Part shown: one piece after another, positions 51,810 through 61,067 of the stretch
Layout of the letters: each line of letters begins with the position of its first letter
Numbering within the stretch: the stretch's first letter is position 1
NCBI GenBank assembly: GCA_963812795.1
Contig: CAWEWG010000013.1
Coordinates: 1 to 64,000, forward strand
Origin: Hyphomicrobium_A sp963812795
Lineage (GTDB): Bacteria; Pseudomonadota; Alphaproteobacteria; Rhizobiales; Hyphomicrobiaceae
Reading direction: 5' to 3'
DNA length: 64,000 nucleotides
Position numbers and translations under genes: made by a program
Notes under the pieces: model-generated
The model's database searches: none
What the model was told of the DNA's origin: nothing
What the model saw: only the letters and a program-made list of their open reading frames with translations

Positions 51810-52325
51810 ATGTTCCCCGATTGGATGTTGCGCCCCTTGTTTCTAGCAATTGTCGCCGCCGTCATTTTTCCGCTGCCCGGCCTGGACCATGAGGTTCGTG
51901 CCGAGCCCGAGCGGCCCGTCATGTCCATCGCGCCGGCCCCCGAGACGGAAGAGGACCAGGAGCCGCAATTTGGCGCCATCGCCTTCACCCCGGACGGCTC
52001 GTTCTTCTCGGTGTGGAACATCGGCTCGCGCACAGAAGCCGAAGCAAAGGTCCGCACCGAGTGCGCCACGCTCGGGCGGGGCACCTGCGAGGCCCTGAGC
52101 TTCCGCGGCGAGATTTGCGCGGCGATCGCATCCGGCAAGCTCAACAAGCAGCGCAAGATCACCTATTCGGGGGGTGGGCTGAGCCCGGGCGACGCCCAGC
52201 GGCTGGCGCTGGCGCGCTGCAACGCCGACCGGCGGGCGCGCGGCACCTGCCAACTGCGCACAACCGTATGCGGCGACGGGCGCCTCGATTCGACGGCCCG
52301 TGCTTCAGAGCCGGCGACGCCCTAG
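51810..52325 (+). CDS. Exported DUF4189 protein
   Basis: This 171-residue protein has an N-terminal signal (MLRPLFLAIVAAVIFPLPG) and a cysteine-bearing DUF4189 domain: FGAIAFTPDGSFFSVWNIGSRTEAEAKVRTECATLGRGTCEALSFRGEICAAIASGK, shown here only by key parts AIAFTPDGSF, RTECATLG and GTCEALSF. The cysteines should form disulfides in the periplasm. Function unknown. It converges with the dehydrogenase gene, overlapping by four bases. Confidence 0.82.
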   Translation: MFPDWMLRPLFLAIVAAVIFPLPGLDHEVRAEPERPVMSIAPAPETEEDQEPQFGAIAFTPDGSFFSVWNIGSRTEAEAKVRTECATLGRGTCEALSFRGEICAAIASGKLNKQRKITYSGGGLSPGDAQRLALARCNADRRARGTCQLRTTVCGDGRLDSTARASEPATP

Positions 52326-53320
52326 AACATTGCCGGGTGGACGCGATCGGGCGGCGCATGGCCGTCCAAGAACGCCTTGATATTGATGATCACCTTCTCG
52401 CCCATGTCGATGCGGCCCTCGACGGTGGCCGAGCTCATGTGCGGCAACGCGACGACACGGTCGGAACCGAGGATCTTCGGGTTGATCGCCGGCTCATGCT
52501 CGAACACGTCGAGACCGGCCCCGGCGATGGCCCCTGCCTCGATGAGGCGCGCCAGCTCGTTCTCGTCGATCACCTCGCCGCGCGCCGTGTTCACGATGTA
52601 GGCCGACGGCTTCAGCAGCCGCAGCCGCCGCGCCGAGAGGAGATGGTACGTGCCGGGCGTATGCGGGCAGTTGACGGAGAGGATGTCGATGCGCGTCAGC
52701 ATCTGATCGAGGCTCTCCCAGTACGTCGCCTCGAGCTCCTTTTCCACGTCGAGCGAGACGCGCCGCCGGTTGTGGTAGTGGATCTGCAGTCCGAACGCCT
52801 TGGCGCGACGGGCGACGGCCTGGCCGATACGACCCATGCCGATGATGCCGAGCCGCTTGCCGTAGATGCGGTGGCCGAGCATCCAGGTTGGCGACCACCC
52901 GGTCCAGGCGTCCTTCTTTTCCTTGAGATAGGCGGCGCCTTCCACCAGCCGGCGCGGGGCGGCGAGGATGAGCGCCATGGTCATGTCGGCGGTGTCCTCA
53001 GTGAGAACGCCCGGCGTGTTGGTGACCGTGATACCGCGGTTGCGGGCCGTGTCGAGGTCGATGTTGTCGACACCGGTTCCAAAGTTAGCGATGAGGCGAA
53101 GCTGCGGGCCGGCCTGGGAAATCACGGCGCGATCGATGCGGTCGGTGACCGTCGGGACGAGCACATCGGCGATTTTCAGGGATTCCGCGATCTGGCTCTG
53201 CGTCAGGGCGATGTCATCGACATTAAGCCGGGCGTCGAACAGCTCGCGCATGCGGGTCTCGACGACATCGGGCAGCTTGCGCGTGACAATAACGATCGGT
53301 TTGCGGGCGCTGTTCGGCAT
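52322..53320 (-). CDS. D-2-hydroxyacid dehydrogenase (glyoxylate reductase-like)
   Basis: This 332-residue NAD(P)H-dependent enzyme reduces glyoxylate, hydroxypyruvate or similar acids. It has RLIANFGTGVDNIDLDTA, the NAD site GKRLGIIGMGRIGQAVARRA, the substrate arginine in VNTARGEVIDE, glutamate in GLDVFEHEP and the catalytic histidine in LPHMSSAT. Substrate choice within the family cannot be told. It converges with DUF4189 (four-base overlap). Start at 53320. Confidence 0.92.
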   Translation of the reverse strand: MPNSARKPIVIVTRKLPDVVETRMRELFDARLNVDDIALTQSQIAESLKIADVLVPTVTDRIDRAVISQAGPQLRLIANFGTGVDNIDLDTARNRGITVTNTPGVLTEDTADMTMALILAAPRRLVEGAAYLKEKKDAWTGWSPTWMLGHRIYGKRLGIIGMGRIGQAVARRAKAFGLQIHYHNRRRVSLDVEKELEATYWESLDQMLTRIDILSVNCPHTPGTYHLLSARRLRLLKPSAYIVNTARGEVIDENELARLIEAGAIAGAGLDVFEHEPAINPKILGSDRVVALPHMSSATVEGRIDMGEKVIINIKAFLDGHAPPDRVHPAMF

Positions 53321-53532
53321 CGGGGGTAGCTGTCGCCTCTTGCGTGGTGGGACGCTCTGGGGGGGCCAGGACGGATTGTGCTTCTCGTTCAGGCAGGTCT
53401 AACAGAACGCCATTGCGATGACAAAGTGCGGGATTTTCTCTCGGGGGCCGCGCGGGCAGACTGGCCCAGGGCTTTCAGATTCGGTCAAACGATTCTAAGT
53501 GAGCCGGTGCGGCTGAAGCGAGAGGTTTGCGA

Positions 53533-54072
53533 ATGCAGGTGACCGTGGGCCTCGTCTTGCACGTGCTTCTCGCGTCGGCCGTGTCGTTGATCGCCCCCGT
53601 TGCCGCAGCGCAACCGGCACAGACGGGCGGCAGCGGCTTCCCTGTGCCGCGCTTCGTCAGCTTGAAGTCCGACCGCGTCAACATGCGAAAAGGCCCGGGG
53701 ACGGACTATCCGACCGCCTGGGTCTATCGGCGCGCCGGACTGCCGCTCGAGGTGATCAAGGAGTTCGAAGGGTGGCGTCAGGTCCGCGACGCGGACGGCG
53801 CCGCCGGCTGGGTGCTGCAGTCGTTCCTCTCGGGTCGTCGAACAGCATTGGTCCTGCCCTGGGACATCAAGCCGGGCGCCCCGGTCCCGAAGGTGGCGCT
53901 GCGCCGCGACGACAGCGAGCACGCGCGCGCCGTCGCCATGATCGAGGCGGGCGTCATTGCAAACCTCAGCTCGTGCGACGGGCGCTGGTGCCGCGTCAAC
54001 ATCGACAAGTTCCAGGGCTACATCGAGCAGAAGAAGTTGTGGGGGGTCTACGAGGGCGAGGTGATCAACTAA
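53533..54072 (+). CDS. Exported SH3-domain protein
   Basis: This 179-residue protein has a signal peptide (ending about APVAAAQ) followed by two bacterial SH3-like repeats: SLKSDRVNMRKGPGTDYPTAWVYRRAGLPLEVIKEFEGWRQVRDADGAAGWVLQ in the first half, key parts SDRVNMRKGPG and DGAAGWV, and IANLSSCDGRWCRVNIDKFQGYIEQ in the second, key parts CDGRWCRV and GYIEQ. These domains often bind cell-wall peptides. ATG at 53533 follows AGAGG. It converges with irr. Confidence 0.85.
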   Translation: MQVTVGLVLHVLLASAVSLIAPVAAAQPAQTGGSGFPVPRFVSLKSDRVNMRKGPGTDYPTAWVYRRAGLPLEVIKEFEGWRQVRDADGAAGWVLQSFLSGRRTALVLPWDIKPGAPVPKVALRRDDSEHARAVAMIEAGVIANLSSCDGRWCRVNIDKFQGYIEQKKLWGVYEGEVIN

Positions 54073-54081
54073 GCGCGCCGG

Positions 54082-54528
54082 TCAGTCCTTCTTGGGAACA
54101 AGCCGGACGACGACGTCGATGTGGGTGATGCTCATCCCTTCGGGGGGCTCGGGCACTCCATCGACGCGGATCGCGTGCCCGGGGATATCCCGCAGCTCGC
54201 CCTCTTCCTCAATGAAAAAGTGGTTGTGGTTCGACGTGTTGGTATCGAAGTAGGCTTTGGCGCCATTGATCGCCAGCTCGCGCAGCAGGCCTGCGCGCTT
54301 GAACTGATGCAACGTATTGTAGACGGTCGCCAGTGAAACGTGGTGGCCAACGGCGGTGGCCTCGGCATGCAACAGCTCGGCGCTGACGTGACGATCCTCG
54401 CCCTCGAACAGCAGGGCGCCAAGGGCCAACCGCTGGCGCGTGGGACGCAGCCCGGCCTTGCGCAAGAGTTGGGCGACACCCCGCGCGCTCTTTCCGTCCT
54501 TGTTCGAAATCGGCGTGCTGTTGGTCAT
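54082..54528 (-). CDS. irr: Iron response regulator Irr (Fur family)
   Basis: Irr is the main iron regulator of Rhizobiales; it binds DNA when iron and heme are low and represses or activates iron genes. The 148-residue protein has the winged-helix HTH (GLRPTRQRLALGALLFEG, HVSLATVYNTLHQFKRAGLLRE) and the dimer domain with the histidine cluster TSNHNHFFIEEEGEL. It lies next to fabA on the opposite strand, the normal order in Rhizobiales. A matching Irr box lies near 31703 before fbpA in this window. Confidence 0.92.
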   Translation of the reverse strand: MTNSTPISNKDGKSARGVAQLLRKAGLRPTRQRLALGALLFEGEDRHVSAELLHAEATAVGHHVSLATVYNTLHQFKRAGLLRELAINGAKAYFDTNTSNHNHFFIEEEGELRDIPGHAIRVDGVPEPPEGMSITHIDVVVRLVPKKD

Positions 54529-54788
54529 CGGGATGCGTGTGACGCCATGTTGTTGGGGTGACCGCAGTGGGCCGCAGCCAGCGGCCCATCAAGCTTACAC
54601 CGAGCGTATAGTATAGGGAGCAAGCAGAACGCCCGCAACTCGCGCCAGAGGCCTCGAGACGAGGGCACATCGTCGCTTTATGGCCGATCCCGCACCCTTT
54701 TGAACGCCAAGCGACTGTGTTAGGAAGCGCCCGGCTACGCCGCTGGGCACTCCCCAGGCGTGCGCGACGAGGATCGAGCCCGTAAATC

Positions 54789-55331
54789 ATGACAGAACGC
54801 CGCACGAGCTTCGAATACAACGACTTACTTGCGTGCGGCCGTGGCGAACTCTTCGGCGCCGGGAATGCGCAATTGCCGCTACCGCCGATGCTCATGTTCG
54901 ACCGCATTTCCTCAGTTTCCGAGACGGGCGGCCAACACGGCAAGGGGCAGATCGCGGCCGAGCTCCAAGTTGCCGGCAATAGCAGCCTCGACTGGTTCTT
55001 TAAGTGTCACTTCGAGGGTGATCCGGTTATGCCCGGCTGCCTCGGCCTCGACGCCCTGTGGCAGATGACCGGTTTCTTCCTGGGTTGGCTGGGGGCTCCT
55101 GGCCGGGGCCGGGCGCTCGGCGTCGGAGAGGTCAAATTCACCGGCATGGTGGTGCCGACTACCGGGCACGTCGAATACATCGTCGATATGAAGCGAGTTA
55201 TCCTGCGCAAGCTCAAGCTCGCCATCGCCGACGGCGTCATGAAGGCCGACGGCCAAGTGATTTATACGGCGAGCGACCTGCGCGTCGGCCTGTTTGAAAG
55301 TGGCGAGACCGGGGCGGCGCTCAGTCCTTGA
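54789..55331 (+). CDS. fabA: 3-hydroxydecanoyl-ACP dehydratase FabA
   Basis: FabA dehydrates 3-hydroxyacyl-ACP and isomerises the C10 product to the cis-3 form, starting unsaturated fatty acid synthesis. The 180-residue hot-dog protein has the catalytic histidine in FKCHFEGDPVMPGCLGLDALWQ and LGVGEVKFTGMVVPTTGHVEY. It is first in the fabA-fabB-fabI run, 84 bases before fabB. Start ATG at 54789. Confidence 0.97.
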   Translation: MTERRTSFEYNDLLACGRGELFGAGNAQLPLPPMLMFDRISSVSETGGQHGKGQIAAELQVAGNSSLDWFFKCHFEGDPVMPGCLGLDALWQMTGFFLGWLGAPGRGRALGVGEVKFTGMVVPTTGHVEYIVDMKRVILRKLKLAIADGVMKADGQVIYTASDLRVGLFESGETGAALSP

Positions 55332-55415
55332 TCTTGATGGTTTTTCGTGCTCGCTTCCGCCGGTGCCGAATTGCGAGAGAAGCAACTGCTTCCGGCTGGG
55401 CGAAGAGGATAGGCG

Positions 55416-56648
55416 ATGAGACGTGTGGTCGTCACGGGCATGGGCATTGTTTCCTCGATTGGAAACAGTTGCCAGGAAGTGCTCGCGTCTCTCCGCGAGG
55501 CTAAGTCCGGGATCGTCCGCGCCGACAAGTACGCCGAGCTCGGTTTCCGCTGCCAAGTGCATGGCGCCCCCAACATCGACTGGGAAGCGCAGGTTCCGCG
55601 CAAGCCGCGCCGCTTTATGGGCGACGGCGTCGGCTGGAACTACATCGCCATGGATCAGGCAATCCGCGACGCCGGGCTGGAAGAAAAGGACGTCATCAAC
55701 GAGCGCACCGGCATCATCATGGGTGCTGGCGGGCCATCGACGCGGGCCATTGTCGCCGCTGCCGATGTGACGCGCGAAAAGGACCCCAGGAAGGTCGGTC
55801 CCTTCGAAGTGCCCAAGGCCATGTGCTCGGGCCCCTCGGCGGCGCTGGCGACCAGCTTCCAGATCAAGGGCGTGAACTATTCGATCGCCTCGGCCTGCTC
55901 CACCTCGGCGCACTGCATCGGCAATGCTGCCGAGCTGATCCAGTGGGGCAAGCAGGACGTGATGTTCGCGGGTGGCTGCGAAGAGCTCGACTGGACCCTA
56001 TCGGTCCTGTTCGACGCTATGGGCGCCATGTCCTCGAAGTTCAACGACACCCCGGCGAAAGCGAGCCGCGCCTACGACAAGAACCGCGATGGCTTCGTCA
56101 TCGCCGGTGGTGCGGGCGTCGTCGTGCTCGAGGAGCTGGAGCATGCCAAGGCGCGCGGGGCACGTATTTACGGCGAGGTTGCCGGCTACGGGGCGACATC
56201 GGACGGTTACGACATGGTCGCGCCGTCGGGCGAAGGCGCCGTGCGCTGCATGCAGCAGGCCCTCAAGGGGCTCGACGGAAAGGGTGTCGGCGGCAAGATC
56301 GACTACATCAACCCGCACGGCACCGGCACGCCCATCGGCGACCTGCGCGAGATCGAAGCGATCCGCAAGGTGTTCAACGGCGACGTGCCGAACATCGCCG
56401 CGACCAAATCGTTGACCGGCCATTCGCTGGGCGCTGTCGGCGTTCAGGAGGCGATCTTCTCGCTGCTGATGATGAACAACGGGTTCATCTGCGAGAGCGC
56501 CAACATCGAAGAGCTTGACCCCGACTTCGCCGACGTGCCCATCGTGCGCGAACGGCTTGATAACGTTAGTCTTAACTGCGTCATGTCGAACAGCTTCGGC
56601 TTCGGCGGCACTAATGCCACGCTCGTTTTTCGCCGTGTGAACGGCTAG
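55416..56648 (+). CDS. fabB: 3-oxoacyl-ACP synthase I FabB
   Basis: FabB condenses malonyl-ACP with acyl-ACP and is the partner of FabA in making unsaturated fatty acids. The 410-residue thiolase-fold protein has RRVVVTGMGIVSSIGN, the active cysteine in IASACSTSAHCIG, and the two histidines in NPHGTGTPIGD and TKSLTGHSLGAVGVQE. It ends SNSFGFGGTNATLVFRRV. It follows fabA and precedes fabI on the plus strand. Confidence 0.97.
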   Translation: MRRVVVTGMGIVSSIGNSCQEVLASLREAKSGIVRADKYAELGFRCQVHGAPNIDWEAQVPRKPRRFMGDGVGWNYIAMDQAIRDAGLEEKDVINERTGIIMGAGGPSTRAIVAAADVTREKDPRKVGPFEVPKAMCSGPSAALATSFQIKGVNYSIASACSTSAHCIGNAAELIQWGKQDVMFAGGCEELDWTLSVLFDAMGAMSSKFNDTPAKASRAYDKNRDGFVIAGGAGVVVLEELEHAKARGARIYGEVAGYGATSDGYDMVAPSGEGAVRCMQQALKGLDGKGVGGKIDYINPHGTGTPIGDLREIEAIRKVFNGDVPNIAATKSLTGHSLGAVGVQEAIFSLLMMNNGFICESANIEELDPDFADVPIVRERLDNVSLNCVMSNSFGFGGTNATLVFRRVNG

Positions 56649-56763
56649 AAGCTCCGTATCGACCGGTGTCTTGCCGGGAACAGCGGCGCGGCGCGCAACC
56701 GATAAGAACCGCGGGCGGCCGCTCCGGTCACGAACGTACACTCAAGGAACGACAGGAACTCCC

Positions 56764-57639
56764 ATGACCGAGATCGATCTAGCCAAACCTGGCCCGATCA
56801 TGGCCGGCAAGCGCGGCCTCATCATGGGCGTCGCCAACGAGCGATCGATCGCCTGGGGCATCGCCCGCATCCTCGCCGGCCAAGGCGCGCAGCTCGCCTT
56901 CACGTATCAGGACGGAGCTTTCGGCCGCCGCGCCCTGCCGCTCGCAAAGTCGCTCGGCTCGGAGATCATCGAACCCGCCAACGTCCTCGACCTCGACAGC
57001 GTCGATCGCGTCTTTGCTCGCATCAAGGAAGCGTGGGGCAACCTCGACTTCGTCGTCCACGCGCTCGCCTATTCGGACCCGCGCGAGCTGTCCGGCCGCT
57101 ACGTCAACACCACGCGCGAGAATTTCACCAACACCATGGTGATCTCGTGTTTCTCGTTCACCGAGGTGGCCAAGCGCGCCATCCCGCTGATGCAGAACGG
57201 CGGCTCGCTGCTCACCTTGAGCTACGGCGGTGCTACCAAGTCGGTGCCTTCCTACAATGTCATGGGCGTCGCCAAGGCTGCCCTGGAAGCCTCCGTGCGT
57301 TATCTCGCCGCCGACCTCGGCCCGCAGAACATTCGCGTCAACGCCCTCTCGGCCGGCCCGATGCGCACGCTATCCGGCGCCGGCGTTTCGGATGCGCGTG
57401 TCATCTTCAACTTCCAGAAGGAGCACGCGCCGCTGAAGCGCACGCCGACCTTGAACGAGGTTGGTGGGTCGGCTCTGTACCTATTGTCCGATATGTCGGG
57501 TGCGGTGACGGGCGAGGTGCATTTCGTCGACTGCGGATATTCCACCGTCGCCATGCCCAGCCTCGAAGCCCTGAAGCATTTGGACAGCGAGGCGACTGCG
57601 ACGCCGGGCGGACGCTCGCCGTCGGAAGCCGCTGAGTAG
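56764..57639 (+). CDS. fabI: Enoyl-ACP reductase FabI
   Basis: FabI makes the last reduction of each fatty-acid cycle with NADH and is the target of triclosan. The 291-residue protein has GKRGLIMGVANERSIAWGIARIL, the catalytic tyrosine and lysine in SYNVMGVAKAALEASVRYLA, and LSAGPMRTLSGAGVSD. The frame opens at 56671 but ATG at 56764 is the family start. It closes the fabA-fabB-fabI run. Confidence 0.97.
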   Translation: MTEIDLAKPGPIMAGKRGLIMGVANERSIAWGIARILAGQGAQLAFTYQDGAFGRRALPLAKSLGSEIIEPANVLDLDSVDRVFARIKEAWGNLDFVVHALAYSDPRELSGRYVNTTRENFTNTMVISCFSFTEVAKRAIPLMQNGGSLLTLSYGGATKSVPSYNVMGVAKAALEASVRYLAADLGPQNIRVNALSAGPMRTLSGAGVSDARVIFNFQKEHAPLKRTPTLNEVGGSALYLLSDMSGAVTGEVHFVDCGYSTVAMPSLEALKHLDSEATATPGGRSPSEAAE

Positions 57640-57685
57640 AAGCTCGCATCTTGACGGCCGGACGCTTGCGGATCACACAACGCGC

Positions 57686-58534
57686 ATGATCGGAGTGTTC
57701 GATTCAGGCCTCGGGGGATTGACGGTGCTGCGCGCGCTCGTCGCCCGCTTTCCCAACGAGCCGTTCATCTACCTCGGCGACCATGCCAACGTGCCTTACG
57801 GCAATCGCTCGTCTGCCGAAGTCATCGATCTGACACGGACCTGCGTCGAAGCCCTGTTTGCGCGCGGGTGCAAGCTCGTGCTCCTCGGCTGCAATACGGC
57901 GACGGCCGTCGCCGCGCGTCACCTGCAGCAGAATTGGCTGCCGACGAGCCCATGGCGCGGCCACAACGTGCTCGGCATCGTGGCCCCGACGGTCGAGGCG
58001 GCAACGCAAACCCCCTGGGCGGTTTCCAGCCCGCAGTATCCGCAGAAGTACAACACCGACCTCATCGCCGTATTCGGCACCACCCGCACGATCAACTCGG
58101 ACGCCTATCCCGAGGAGATCCGCAAGCGCTGCCCACGCGTCACCGTCGTACAGCAGATCTGCGCGCAGCTTGTCGGCGCCATCGAGGACGAGGCGCCCGA
58201 AGCCGAGCTGGAGCGCTTGGTCGAGGAGGGCGTGCGCGGGGCTATGGAGCAGACGAACGGGACGCCCCCGCACCGGGCGATCCTGGGTTGTACCCACTTC
58301 CCGCTGGTCGAGCACCTGTTCCGCCGCCATTTGCCGCCATTCACGCGCATTCTTTCGCAGCCGGAAGTCGTCGCCGACAGTCTCGAAGACTACCTAGCGC
58401 GCCGGCCACATTACCTGGACGGAAGCCTCGGCCCTTCGCTGACGCTGCTGACGACCGGCGACCCGGCGCTGATAAGTGGCCGCGCGCGGGTGTTCTGGCC
58501 GCAAGTCGCCGGCTTCGAGCGGGCAGCGGCATGA
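57686..58534 (+). CDS. murI: Glutamate racemase
   Basis: MurI makes D-glutamate for peptidoglycan. The 282-residue protein has IGVFDSGLGGLTVLRALVARFP, NVPYGNRS, the first catalytic cysteine in LLGCNTATAVAARHL and the second in ILGCTHFPLVEHLF. It begins 46 bases after fabI and ends 67 bases before the copper ATPase start. Start ATG at 57686. Note that the name of its family member is certain while its regulation is not visible. Confidence 0.95.
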   Translation: MIGVFDSGLGGLTVLRALVARFPNEPFIYLGDHANVPYGNRSSAEVIDLTRTCVEALFARGCKLVLLGCNTATAVAARHLQQNWLPTSPWRGHNVLGIVAPTVEAATQTPWAVSSPQYPQKYNTDLIAVFGTTRTINSDAYPEEIRKRCPRVTVVQQICAQLVGAIEDEAPEAELERLVEEGVRGAMEQTNGTPPHRAILGCTHFPLVEHLFRRHLPPFTRILSQPEVVADSLEDYLARRPHYLDGSLGPSLTLLTTGDPALISGRARVFWPQVAGFERAAA

Positions 58535-58601
58535 CCTCGGTCAAGGTTCGCTAAAGCCTTCCCTGTTCCTATATTGGGATCCCGCTGACGAGGATCCATT
58601 C

Positions 58602-61004
58602 ATGGCCGATAAGCACCCCGCTGCCGGCGCATCGCACGCCCACTCACATGCCCATGCGCAGGGCGGCGACTGCTGCGGGCATAGTGCGTCGGCAAAGTCG
58701 GATGCCTCGCCCGCGCTGGCCAAGGATCCCGTCTGCGGGATGAGCGTCGACCCGCATACCGCCAAGCACCGCGCCGAGCATGGGGGACGCACCTACTATT
58801 TCTGCAATCCCCGTTGCCGCGAAAAGTTCATCGCCGATCCGCAGAAGTATCTCGCCGCAGACGAGACGCCTGCCGCGCCGGTGGCCCCCGGCACGACCTA
58901 CACCTGCCCGATGCACCCGGAGATCCGGCAGATCGGTCCGGGATCCTGCCCGATCTGCGGCATGGCGCTGGAGCCGCTCGAATTCAGCACCGACATGGTG
59001 CCGAACGTCGAGCTCATCGACATGCAGCGCCGCTTCTGGATCGCGCTGGCACTGACGCTGCCGGTATTCGTTCTCGAGATGGGCAGGCATCTGTTCGGTT
59101 GGGACCACGCCATCGGCGGAACCACGTCGAACTGGGTGCAGCTCCTGCTGGCGACGCCGGTGGTGCTGTGGGCCGGCGCGCCGTTCTTCGAGCGCGGGTA
59201 TCGCTCGCTGCTGACGCGCAACCTCAACATGTTCACGCTGATCGCACTGGGTACCGGCGCGGCGTATGCCTACAGCGTCATTGCGACGGTGTGGCCCGGC
59301 CTCTTCCCCGCCTCGCTGCAGGGGCACGACGGGTCGGTGCCGGTTTACTTCGAGGCGGCCGCGGTCATCACCGTGCTGGTGCTGCTCGGGCAGGTGCTCG
59401 AGCTGAAAGCACGCGAGAGCACGGGCGGCGCCATCCGCGCCCTGCTCGCGCTTGCGCCGAAGACGGCGCGACGCATTGCGGCTAACGGGACCGAGAGCGA
59501 GGTCCCACTCGACGACGTGGCAATCGGCGAGCGCCTGCGCGTACGGCCCGGCGAGAAGATCCCGGTCGACGGCAAAGTGCTTGAAGGGCGCAGCGCCGTC
59601 GACGAGTCGATGGTCACGGGCGAATCCATGCCGGTGACGAAGGCCGTGGGCGACAGCGTCATCGGCGGCACCATCAATCAAAGCGGCGCCCTGATCATCG
59701 AGGCCGAACGCGTCGGCCGCGACACCATGCTGGCGCGCATCGTTGCACTCGTCTCCGAGGCCCAACGTAGCCGCGCGCCGATCCAGCGGCTGGCCGATGC
59801 CGTAGCCGGGTGGTTCGTGCCGGCCGTCATTCTGACGGCGATCATCGCCTTTTGTGCGTGGATGATCTGGGGCCCGGAGCCGCGCTTCTCCTACGCGCTC
59901 ATCGCTGCCGTGGCGGTGCTGATCATCGCCTGCCCGTGCGCGCTCGGCCTCGCCACGCCGATGTCCATCATGGTTGGCGTCGGGCGCGGCGCCGAAGCCG
60001 GCGTACTCATCAAGAATGCCGAGGTTTTGGAGCGCCTGGAAAAGGTCGACACGCTGGTGGTCGATAAGACGGGTACGCTGACGGAAGGCCGGCCGGCGGT
60101 GACCGCCGTCGTGCCGGCAACCGGCTTCGACGAAGCGACGGTGCTGGGGCTCGCGGCCAGCGTCGAGCGGGCGAGCGAGCACCCGCTTGCCGCCGCCATC
60201 GTCGCGGCAGCCGAACGGCGCAAGATTGCGCTCAGCGCGACCAGCGATTTCGACTCGCCTACAGGCAAAGGGGCGCTCGGCACCGTCGCCGGCAAACGCG
60301 TGGCGCTCGGCAATGCAAGTTTCCTCAAGGAGCTGGGGATCGACACGCGCGCGCTCACCGCGGAAGCCGACAAGCTGCGCGCTGACGGGGCCACCGCAAT
60401 CTTTGTCGGCGTTGACGGCAAGGCGGCCGCCGTCATCGCCATCGCCGATCCGGTGAAGGCATCGACGCAGGCCGCGCTCGAAGCCCTGCGTGCCGACGGC
60501 ATCCGCCTTGTCATGCTCACCGGCGACAACCGCACTACCGCGCAGGCCATCGCGCGCCGTCTCGGCATCAGCGAGATCGAAGCCGAGGTGCTGCCCGACC
60601 AGAAAAGCGCCGTCATCGACAAGCTTCGGCGGGAAGGTCGCGTCGTCGCCATGGCCGGCGACGGCGTCAACGACGCACCGGCACTCGCCGCCGCCGACGT
60701 CGGCATCGCCATGGGCACCGGCACCGACGTCGCCATCGAGAGCGCCGGCGTCACGTTGTTGAAGGGCGACCTGCAAGGCATCGTGCGGGCGCGTAAGCTC
60801 TCCGTGGCGACGATGAGCAACATTCGCCAGAACCTGTTCTTTGCCTTCATTTACAACGCCGCCGGGGTGCCCATCGCTGCGGGCCTGCTCTATCCGGCGT
60901 TCGGCATCCTGCTGTCACCGATCATCGCCGCGGCCGCGATGGCCCTGTCGTCGGTCAGCGTCATCGCCAACGCGCTGCGCTTGCGCAGCGTCAATCTCGG
61001 CTAG
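58602..61004 (+). CDS. copA: Copper-translocating P-type ATPase with YHS domain
   Basis: This 800-residue P1B-type pump exports copper across the inner membrane using ATP. The N-terminus is His-rich (SHAHSHAHAQGGDCCGH), then comes a YHS domain (KDPVCGMSVD, FCNPRCREKF), a metal-binding domain (YTCPMHPEI, GSCPICGMAL), eight membrane helices, the CPC motif (IIACPCALGLATP), the phosphorylated aspartate (VVDKTGTLTEG), HPLA, and GDGVNDAPAL. The open frame runs up to 58476 but ATG at 58602 gives the normal start. Its His-rich start and the facing Spy-like gene suggest a metal-resistance unit. Confidence 0.94.
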   Translation: MADKHPAAGASHAHSHAHAQGGDCCGHSASAKSDASPALAKDPVCGMSVDPHTAKHRAEHGGRTYYFCNPRCREKFIADPQKYLAADETPAAPVAPGTTYTCPMHPEIRQIGPGSCPICGMALEPLEFSTDMVPNVELIDMQRRFWIALALTLPVFVLEMGRHLFGWDHAIGGTTSNWVQLLLATPVVLWAGAPFFERGYRSLLTRNLNMFTLIALGTGAAYAYSVIATVWPGLFPASLQGHDGSVPVYFEAAAVITVLVLLGQVLELKARESTGGAIRALLALAPKTARRIAANGTESEVPLDDVAIGERLRVRPGEKIPVDGKVLEGRSAVDESMVTGESMPVTKAVGDSVIGGTINQSGALIIEAERVGRDTMLARIVALVSEAQRSRAPIQRLADAVAGWFVPAVILTAIIAFCAWMIWGPEPRFSYALIAAVAVLIIACPCALGLATPMSIMVGVGRGAEAGVLIKNAEVLERLEKVDTLVVDKTGTLTEGRPAVTAVVPATGFDEATVLGLAASVERASEHPLAAAIVAAAERRKIALSATSDFDSPTGKGALGTVAGKRVALGNASFLKELGIDTRALTAEADKLRADGATAIFVGVDGKAAAVIAIADPVKASTQAALEALRADGIRLVMLTGDNRTTAQAIARRLGISEIEAEVLPDQKSAVIDKLRREGRVVAMAGDGVNDAPALAAADVGIAMGTGTDVAIESAGVTLLKGDLQGIVRARKLSVATMSNIRQNLFFAFIYNAAGVPIAAGLLYPAFGILLSPIIAAAAMALSSVSVIANALRLRSVNLG

Positions 61005-61011
61005 CAAAGCA

Positions 61012-61045
61012 AAAGGCCGACGTGCGCATGGCGCCGCCGGCCTTT
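61012..61045. terminator. Bidirectional terminator between copA and the Spy-like gene
   Basis: AAAGGCCG (61012-61019) pairs with CGGCCTTT (61038-61045), an 8-base stem with an 18-base loop. A and T tracts at the two sides let it serve both converging genes. Confidence 0.65.
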
Positions 61046-61067
61046 CGTTCGTCAAAGGGTGTCCGGA

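Noticed and set aside
58644..60776. A 710-codon minus-strand frame opposite copA
   Set aside because: Antisense shadow; copA has all P-type ATPase motifs.
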